This document shows, piece after piece, positions 1 to 5,088 of a stretch of DNA of 5,088 nt (the first letter of the stretch is position 1; the number at the start of each line of letters is the position of its first letter). The notes under the pieces are model-generated. The model was not told the DNA's origin, searched no databases, and worked only from the letters and a program-made list of their open reading frames with translations. Source of the stretch: Rhodospirillaceae bacterium (GTDB taxonomy: Bacteria; Pseudomonadota; Alphaproteobacteria; JABSOH01); assembly GCA_020629355.1 (NCBI GenBank), contig JAHDDM010000005.1, positions 1 through 5,088 on the forward strand. The letters run 5' to 3'. The translations under genes and the position numbers were made by a program.

Positions 1-56
1 TCTTTGAATGTTACTTTTTTAGTTCTTATCTCTTTTTTATTTTTATCTTTTTTTTC
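1..56. other. T-rich noncoding tract after the last gene
   Basis: T makes up 42 of the first 60 bases on the plus strand, including a run of eight T at 48-55. The minus-strand transcript is therefore A-rich just after the EamA stop codon. I see no GC-rich stem followed by U residues for the minus-strand operon and no start of another gene. A plus-strand gene lying to the left could use these T runs at its own 3' end, but no upstream stem is visible within the window. Confidence 0.6.
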
Positions 57-905
57 TTATTTTCCTAAACGTAAAATGACTGCGCCAGTAATGCTTAATA
101 ATGTCGCGATCACTTTTATCAGATCAAGCCGCTCCTTCAGGAAAAACACGCCCAACAATAAAGCAAAGACAATGCTGGTTTCACGTAAAGCCGTGACCAG
201 TGCTATCGGTGCTTGTGTGAACCCCCACATCACCAGCGCATAAGCAATATAGGAAATTCCACCACCAAGAAGAAACAGATGCGGATTCATTTTGAAGGAG
301 TTACTCGATGGTTTCAAATGCCTCATTCCAAGCATATACACCAGCATCACCAGACTATTGATCAATGCCAGCCAACCAAAGAAACCAAAAGCCGTGCCAG
401 CAATCCGTGCCCCGATACCATCAACCAGCGAATATCCAGCAATCATGCACCCCGTAGCAAGAGCGAGATAGACCGCCTTGGGATTACGCTTGCCGTCTGC
501 CTTGCGTACAATAGCAAGACTTAGAAGACCCGCAACAATTAAACTCAGCGCCAGTGTCTCCATGCTTGAAAGCACAACCCCAAGAAAAAGCAATGAAATC
601 AATGCAATTAGCAAAGGCGCGACACCTCTGGCAATCGGATAAACTTGGGTTAAATCGCCGAATCTATAGGCATTAAGCAGGAAAATCTGGTAGCCAAAAT
701 GCAGGCAGATACCCACCACCAGATAAGGCCAGCATTCCCAATCTGGCATTGGTGAGAAGGCAATAGAAACAAGAGCAAACGGAATATGCCCGATAATCAC
801 TGCGGCCATGGCATTTTGCTTGTCTTTCATGCCTTTGACTGCTGTATTCCAAAGGGCGTGCAAACAGGCCGCAAAAAGAACAACGAAAAAGACAGTTATA
901 GACAT
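57..905 (-). CDS. EamA/DMT-superfamily transporter, 10 TM
   Basis: This 282-residue inner-membrane protein belongs to the EamA (drug/metabolite transporter) family, whose members usually export or exchange small metabolites. The substrate cannot be read from sequence. About ten hydrophobic segments are visible, roughly at residues 1-20, 33-52, 58-79, 87-111, 115-133, 143-164, 172-193, 209-229, 234-256 and 262-280. They form the two-repeat EamA layout, and the length is normal for the family. Family-like stretches are RFGDLTQVYPIARG (81-94) in the first repeat and RETSIVFALLLG (241-252) followed by FLKER (255-259) at the end of the second. The ATG start lies one base after the mfd stop. The only Shine-Dalgarno-like bases are a weak GGTGA overlapping that stop, so translation probably depends on ribosomes finishing mfd. 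The gene ends in TAA and looks intact. Family assignment is firm; function is open. Confidence 0.88.
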   Translation of the reverse strand: MSITVFFVVLFAACLHALWNTAVKGMKDKQNAMAAVIIGHIPFALVSIAFSPMPDWECWPYLVVGICLHFGYQIFLLNAYRFGDLTQVYPIARGVAPLLIALISLLFLGVVLSSMETLALSLIVAGLLSLAIVRKADGKRNPKAVYLALATGCMIAGYSLVDGIGARIAGTAFGFFGWLALINSLVMLVYMLGMRHLKPSSNSFKMNPHLFLLGGGISYIAYALVMWGFTQAPIALVTALRETSIVFALLLGVFFLKERLDLIKVIATLLSITGAVILRLGK

Positions 906-906
906 T

Positions 907-3900
907 TCACCGTGCTGTCTGCAGTAACTGCAAGAATTTCAAGGTTAAACCCACACGTTGATCCGCCTTGCCCCAGTTCCCCGCACTGTACACCAGACGG
1001 TGATCCTGTGTGACACGCAAGTCCTTGGGATGTTGCATCAATAATCGAATAAGACCGTCACCGTCGCTAAAGTGGTCTTCAAAGAATTTCACCGCAACGC
1101 CTTGCTTGCCTGCATCAATTTTCTGCACCCGCAAGGACTTTGCCAGTATCTTAATCTGAATGATACTCAAAAGATTTAGTGTTACCTGTGGAATTGCACC
1201 AAAACGATCTCGCAATTCTTCGGTAATTGCTTGAATTTCTGCATTATCCTCAAGCTTGGCAATTCGGCGATACAAGGATAATCGTGTCGCAATATCACAG
1301 ATATATTCTTCAGGAATACCGATGGAAAGACCTAAATTTATCTCAATATTATCGCGCGCCTCAAGAGATTCCTGAATGGTTTCATTCCAATCTTCACCTT
1401 TTTTCAAGGCTTCCAGTGCATCCACCAGCATTCTTTGATACAGTTCTACCCCGACTTCATTCATGTGACCAGACTGCTCTGCGCCTACCAGGTTCCCTGC
1501 CCCACGCAAGTCCATATCATGATGCGCAAGCGTGAATCCCGCCCCCAAAGAATCCAGCGTTTGCAGCACCTCTAGCCGTCTTGCGGCATTGTGGTGAATC
1601 TCGCCACGTTTCGGTAAGCACAGGTAGCAATTCGCCCGCACTGCACCGCGTCCGATACGTCCACGTATCTGATAAAGTTGTGATAATCCAAAAAGATCAG
1701 GACGATGCACCAGCATCGTATTGGCATTGGTGACATCAAGACCAGACTCGATAATACTGGTGGCGAGCAAAATATCCGCTTCACCATCGACAAAACGCCG
1801 CATTTCCGTATCCAGCGTCTCTTGATTCATACGGCCATGCACGGTGACGACTTTCAGATTCGGCACGATTTTCGCCAACATTACTTCTAATTCAGCGATA
1901 TATTTAATTCTAGGCGTGACAAAATACGACTGCCCTGCCCGATCTTTTTCGCGCATCAAGGCACGTTCGATGCTGACCTCATCAAACGGCTCGAGTACTG
2001 TGCGTATGGCCAGCCGATCCACTGGCGGAGTAGCGATAACGCTTAAATCGCGCACGCCAGAAAGTGCCATATTCAGCGTTCGAGGAATCGGCGTTGCAGA
2101 CAGAGACAATACATGCACCTCAGCGCGTAAATTCTTCAGAGTTTCCTTTTGCGACACGCCAAAGCGTTGCTCTTCATCGATGACTAAAAGCTTGAGATTC
2201 TTAAACTTAACTTTTTTACTCAGTAAAGCATGGGTTCCAACAACAATATCTACTGCACCATTTTCCATACGCTCAAGAATCGCGTTGGCTTCTTTTGTTG
2301 TGTTGGCTCTTGAGCGCAAGGCTATCTCGAAGCCAAAACCCTGCAAGCGCTTTTCGAGTGTTCGGTAATGTTGGGCTGCCAATAGTGTCGTAGGGGCAAG
2401 CAAGGCGACTTGACCGCCATTGTAGGCCGCGACAAAAATTGCATGCATGGCAATTTCAGTTTTGCCAAAGCCAACATCACCGCAAATCAAGCGATCCATC
2501 GGACAGCCACGGCGCAAGTCCTCAACCAGATCATCAATCGCGCCCTGTTGATCATCTGTTAGAGTAAAGGCAATATTCTGTTTGAAACGCACGTAATGAT
2601 CCCAATCAGGCTCGATAGGCTGAACCTGGACACTTTGGCGTTTTGCAGCAAGCGCAATAAGTTTTTCGGCGATATCCTTGATGCGTCCGCGTACCCGTGC
2701 CTTGCGTGCTTGCCAACCTGTCTGTCCCAAGCGATCAAGCGTTCTACTTTCAGAGTCCGCCTCGCCATAGAGTGAAACCAGTTCAATATTTTCTACTGGA
2801 AGATGCAGAATGCCGTTCTCAGCATATTCAATCTTCAGACATTCATGGCAAACACCATCGGCCGATATGTTTGATAAACCCAAATATCGCCCAATACCAT
2901 GTTCGATATGTGTCACCAAGTCGCCTTGATTGATGGTGGTCATATCCAGAATCATGTTTTTGGCCTGACGGCTACGCTTGGCACGATGTGCCTCTTCGCC
3001 GCCAAGAAGCTCTATTTCATCCAGAAAAACATAATGATCAGTTTCAAACCCACCACGATGAAACCGATTCGTGATATAGAGTGTTTTTGGCGCGTGACGT
3101 TTGGCTTCTCGAATATTTTCAGCTTCGCGTAAGGTAAAACCACCCTGCTCTAACATTCTTCGGGTTTGTTCTTCACGATGTGCAGTGGCAACAATCTTGA
3201 CCTTACCGCGCCAGTTGTTTTCTGCGCGGGCATGTAGCTCTTCGATGACACCAGCGCTACCTTTCAAGGCGCGCGGCGCAACAAAGTTTTTACTTTGTTG
3301 CATCGGATAGTCAAAGTCTTGCTGTTGATCACGGGACAATTCGGCGAATGCCTCAAAAGACAATATTCTGAGCTGTTGGATATGATCTGCAAAATCTGTT
3401 TCACTGGGATACATCAGGTCTGGATCAAGCGGCTTGAAGCACTCTGCCAAGGCCGCCCTGCCCTCTCGAGTGCTACGCTTTCCCAAGTCCGCATAATGAT
3501 TCAGACGCATTACGTGATAGGCTGTAATCTCGTTAAATTTCTCGTGCGCGCTTTGTAAAGCACCTTTGCCGAAAATAAATAATCCCTCCAAAAAATATTG
3601 GCTGATGAAGGTTAAGTTCTGATAAAATAACGGCAAGTAATGTTCCATACCCCGATAGGGATGTCCAGCGCTTATTGCCGCGAACAGTGGGTCTTGAGCA
3701 ACATCAAGGCCAAAGGCTTCGCGGTAGCCTTGTCGGAAATGCTGAATGGTTTCCTCTGAAAGGATTACTTCACGACTCGGCACAATATCCACGTTCGGGC
3801 ATGGTTTTTCCAGACGGCGCTGGTCTAGGGGATCAAAATGCACCAGACTTTCTATTTCATTGCCCATGAAATCCAGACGAATGGGTAATGTATGCCCCGA

Positions 3901-4440
3901 AGGGAAAAGGTCAATCAGGCCACCGCGCCGGACAAATTCGCCCGGCCGATGCACCATATCCACAGGCTGCATCCCCAAAGCCACAAGCTGGCGGCTAAGA
4001 TGCTCCGGAGAGATTCTTGTTCCAGCCTGCAACGAAACCGTCTCCAATGCCCTAAGATTTTGAATTTCTGGTACATATTGCAGGAAAGCATTGACTGGAA
4101 CAATGACCAGTCGAACAGCTTTCGTCTCTGTAGTCGCGAATTGATGCAGGAGTCTTGCCCGTTCAGCCTGCACCCTATCACTTGGCGAGGAACGATCATA
4201 CGGTGCACAGTCCCAAGCTGGAAACACCGAAATTGATATTTCTTGCGATAGGAAAAACTGCAAAGAATCACGCAAACTATGGGCCTCGGCAAGATGCGCG
4301 GCGATATAGACCAGAGTTTCTTCAGTCCCCTGATCCAGAATATCCGCCAGAACCTGTGCCACCCCGCCTGCGGGAACATTGGGCAAGACCGCCGCCTGCC
4401 CGATTTGCTTGGGCAAATTTTCGGATGAAAAGATGCTCAT
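907..4440 (-). CDS. mfd: Transcription-repair coupling factor Mfd
   Basis: Mfd is a cytoplasmic ATP-driven DNA translocase that binds stalled RNA polymerase, pushes it off the template and recruits UvrA to start transcription-coupled excision repair. At 1177 residues it is full length (E. coli 1148). The N-terminal UvrB-homology module includes FPAWDCAPYDR (73-83) and RRGGLIDLFPSG (171-182). The CarD-like RNAP-interaction domain covers roughly 500-590 and includes VTHIEHGIGRYLGL (509-522). The RecG-like motor has Walker A GDVGFGKTE (654-662), DEEQ motif II (755-758), motif III SATPIPRT (781-788), motif V ATSIIESGLD (893-902) and motif VI QIRGRIGR (924-931). The translocation-linked segment FTLAHHDMDLRGAGNLVG is at 969-986, and the C-terminal TRCF regulatory domain covers about 1035-1150. 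The ATG start overlaps the sdhE stop as ATGA and has a good AGGGG ribosome site six bases upstream. No key motor residue is missing. Motif VI has isoleucines and a following glycine where QLRGRVGRS is commoner. Confidence 0.98.
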   Translation of the reverse strand: MSIFSSENLPKQIGQAAVLPNVPAGGVAQVLADILDQGTEETLVYIAAHLAEAHSLRDSLQFFLSQEISISVFPAWDCAPYDRSSPSDRVQAERARLLHQFATTETKAVRLVIVPVNAFLQYVPEIQNLRALETVSLQAGTRISPEHLSRQLVALGMQPVDMVHRPGEFVRRGGLIDLFPSGHTLPIRLDFMGNEIESLVHFDPLDQRRLEKPCPNVDIVPSREVILSEETIQHFRQGYREAFGLDVAQDPLFAAISAGHPYRGMEHYLPLFYQNLTFISQYFLEGLFIFGKGALQSAHEKFNEITAYHVMRLNHYADLGKRSTREGRAALAECFKPLDPDLMYPSETDFADHIQQLRILSFEAFAELSRDQQQDFDYPMQQSKNFVAPRALKGSAGVIEELHARAENNWRGKVKIVATAHREEQTRRMLEQGGFTLREAENIREAKRHAPKTLYITNRFHRGGFETDHYVFLDEIELLGGEEAHRAKRSRQAKNMILDMTTINQGDLVTHIEHGIGRYLGLSNISADGVCHECLKIEYAENGILHLPVENIELVSLYGEADSESRTLDRLGQTGWQARKARVRGRIKDIAEKLIALAAKRQSVQVQPIEPDWDHYVRFKQNIAFTLTDDQQGAIDDLVEDLRRGCPMDRLICGDVGFGKTEIAMHAIFVAAYNGGQVALLAPTTLLAAQHYRTLEKRLQGFGFEIALRSRANTTKEANAILERMENGAVDIVVGTHALLSKKVKFKNLKLLVIDEEQRFGVSQKETLKNLRAEVHVLSLSATPIPRTLNMALSGVRDLSVIATPPVDRLAIRTVLEPFDEVSIERALMREKDRAGQSYFVTPRIKYIAELEVMLAKIVPNLKVVTVHGRMNQETLDTEMRRFVDGEADILLATSIIESGLDVTNANTMLVHRPDLFGLSQLYQIRGRIGRGAVRANCYLCLPKRGEIHHNAARRLEVLQTLDSLGAGFTLAHHDMDLRGAGNLVGAEQSGHMNEVGVELYQRMLVDALEALKKGEDWNETIQESLEARDNIEINLGLSIGIPEEYICDIATRLSLYRRIAKLEDNAEIQAITEELRDRFGAIPQVTLNLLSIIQIKILAKSLRVQKIDAGKQGVAVKFFEDHFSDGDGLIRLLMQHPKDLRVTQDHRLVYSAGNWGKADQRVGLTLKFLQLLQTAR
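3278..3301. repeat. Perfect 10-bp inverted repeat with 4-base loop inside mfd
   Basis: GCAACAAAGT at 3278-3287 and ACTTTGTTGC at 3292-3301 are perfect reverse complements separated by four T on the plus strand. In the mfd mRNA the same stem closes an AAAA loop and encodes residues M380 to A388, between the N-terminal modules and the RNAP-interaction domain. No U-tract follows on either strand, so it is not an intrinsic terminator. Function is unknown; it may be chance. Confidence 0.6.
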
Positions 4441-4751
4441 TGATCACCCCTGTACGGGTTCGCACGCATCCAATGATAAATTTCCTGAAGCATCTTGATC
4501 ATTTCAGCTTGAAATTCCTCTGGTGCATCCTCAACCAACCTGTGCAACGCTGTATCGGCGTTTTCTTCGGATAAAGCCTGATACAGGGGTTGATCGTTAA
4601 TATGCAAAACAGCCGAAAGAACAAGGACTTGCCGCGCATCCATCGCCCCTATTCGCGCGGCGCAGTACCGCCCTAGCACAATGTCCATCTCTCGAATGCC
4701 ACGGTGACTGGCGCGAAACAATAATTTATTTTTTAATTCTTTATCGAGCAT
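4437..4751 (-). CDS. sdhE: FAD assembly factor SdhE (SDHAF2/Sdh5 family)
   Basis: SdhE is a small soluble protein that promotes covalent attachment of FAD to the flavoprotein subunit SdhA of succinate dehydrogenase, and of fumarate reductase in some bacteria. The diagnostic RGxxE motif is present as R17-G18-I19-R20-E21 within SHRGIREMDIVLGRY (15-29), which matches the family's first helices. At 104 residues it is longer than E. coli SdhE (88). The extra length seems to lie between the helix with DQPLYQAL (53-60) and the last helix. The ATG is supported by the position of the RGxxE motif, close to that in E. coli, and by a weak AGG-containing ribosome site. The first 19 bases overlap the end of the upstream MATE gene in another frame, and the TGA overlaps the mfd ATG by four bases. 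An sdhE-mfd pair is common in alphaproteobacteria. The sdh operon itself is not in the window. Confidence 0.93.
   Translation of the reverse strand: MLDKELKNKLLFRASHRGIREMDIVLGRYCAARIGAMDARQVLVLSAVLHINDQPLYQALSEENADTALHRLVEDAPEEFQAEMIKMLQEIYHWMRANPYRGDQ
4447..4451 (-). promoter_or_regulatory. mfd ribosome binding site inside sdhE
   Basis: AGGGG on the minus strand lies six bases before the mfd ATG. It supports the chosen start and falls in the last codons of sdhE, encoding part of its R-G-D tail. Mfd can therefore be initiated on its own as well as by coupling through the ATGA overlap. Confidence 0.75.
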
Positions 4752-5088
4752 TTCAGCCTATCTCTTTCTGCCTTCTGCATAACCCTTGGCAAAAAGAGAT
4801 ACAACCCAACAGAGCGCACAATGAGCAGTAAATTCAAACTTAACCATATGCCCTCATTGCCAAAATAGTCTGGCAAAAGGAACAATGCGCACGCAAAAAT
4901 CAGTCCTGCAACCAGCATTGTCCTGCTAACTTCCTTACCCAGAGTCGCGCCGTAATACACCCCATCAAGCAAGATACAGAAAGGCGAGAAAAACAATGCG
5001 ACATAAAGCCAAACCTGTGCCTTCTCAGCAAGGGCTTGCACGGCATGATCAGGCGTTTGCAAAGCAACAAAACTTTCAAAAAATATTT
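4733..5088 (-). CDS. MATE-family efflux transporter, DinF-like (C-terminal part)
   Basis: Only the last 117 or so codons of this gene are in the window. The frame stays open through the right edge, so the start lies beyond 5088; the TTG at 5062 is an internal leucine codon, not a start. MATE proteins are inner-membrane antiporters of about 440 residues that use Na+ or H+ gradients to export drugs or metabolites. The visible part contains the last three membrane helices: one around LYVALFFSPFCILLDGVYYG, one around TMLVAGLIFACALFLLPDY, and one around GIWLSLNLLLIVRSVGLYL. The pattern LDGxxxGAT, then GN..WL.L...L..R..GL, resembles the C-terminal end of DinF-branch MATE proteins. It ends with TAA 19 bases inside sdhE, so it probably heads or belongs to the same transcript. 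Substrate is unknown, and the assignment rests on a fragment. Confidence 0.8.
   Translation of the reverse strand, partial: IFFESFVALQTPDHAVQALAEKAQVWLYVALFFSPFCILLDGVYYGATLGKEVSRTMLVAGLIFACALFLLPDYFGNEGIWLSLNLLLIVRSVGLYLFLPRVMQKAERDRLKCSIKN
4757..4765 (-). promoter_or_regulatory. Weak sdhE ribosome binding site inside the MATE gene
   Basis: The minus strand reads AAGAGATAGG or similar here, with AGG ending five bases before the sdhE ATG. The match to a Shine-Dalgarno sequence is weak and lies wholly within the upstream coding sequence, which suggests that sdhE translation is helped by ribosomes ending the MATE gene nearby. Confidence 0.45.

Noticed and set aside
4..243. 79-codon plus-strand open frame with a hydrophobic N-terminus
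   Set aside because: The hydrophobic start comes from the T-rich tract (Phe/Leu/Ser codons), and the rest is antisense to the EamA gene. No ribosome site can be seen in the three bases available before it.
1844..2368. 174-codon open frame on the plus strand
   Set aside because: It lies entirely antisense to the conserved Mfd motor domain, is rich in Ser/Arg without any recognisable fold, and is best explained as a shadow of mfd.
2436..2457. 7-bp inverted repeat (AAATTGC / GCAATTT) in mfd
   Set aside because: Several inverted repeats of this arm length are expected by chance in 5 kb, and it encodes conserved motor-domain residues.
3915..4379. 154-codon open frame on the minus strand within mfd
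   Set aside because: It is an out-of-frame reading of the mfd N-terminal region, with an unusually high Trp/Cys/Arg content and no family resemblance.
4155..4574. 139-codon plus-strand open frame across the mfd-sdhE junction
   Set aside because: It is antisense to two well-supported genes, with Pro/Arg-rich content typical of shadow frames and no ribosome site noted.
1..5088. Search for CRISPR arrays, tRNA or rRNA genes, insertion sequences or a defence system
   Set aside because: No regularly spaced repeats, transposase motifs, cloverleaf sequences or defence-protein signatures were seen. The four genes fill nearly all of the window.

Overview
The window is almost entirely coding on the minus strand. 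It holds four tightly packed genes that appear to be transcribed together from right to left: a MATE/DinF-type efflux transporter (3' end only, cut by the right edge), the FAD assembly factor sdhE, the transcription-repair coupling factor mfd, and an EamA/DMT-family transporter. The joints are a 19-nt overlap, a 4-nt ATGA overlap and a 1-nt gap. The only stretch outside genes, apart from that single base, is positions 1-56, a very T-rich tract beyond the end of the last gene.

The organism is most likely an alphaproteobacterium. The adjacent sdhE-mfd pair is a familiar arrangement in that class, often next to recG. Several Mfd segments also read like alphaproteobacterial Mfd, for example FPAWDCAPYDR near the N-terminus, LHLPVENIELVSLYG in the RNAP-interacting region and the QARKAR stretch after it. 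Base composition is roughly balanced by eye, and some helicase motif residues differ from the common alphaproteobacterial form, so a less-sampled or divergent lineage is plausible. I cannot name a genus.

The genes have separate jobs. SdhE attaches FAD to the succinate dehydrogenase flavoprotein, and Mfd removes RNA polymerase stalled at DNA lesions and recruits nucleotide excision repair. The two flanking genes are integral membrane transporters of unknown substrate. Their packing suggests shared transcription and partly coupled translation, not a shared pathway. I see no RNA gene, mobile element, CRISPR array or convincing promoter, and no evidence of a new biological system. The findings below are modest: junction architecture, an intragenic perfect hairpin, motif variants and an A-rich operon end without a visible terminator.
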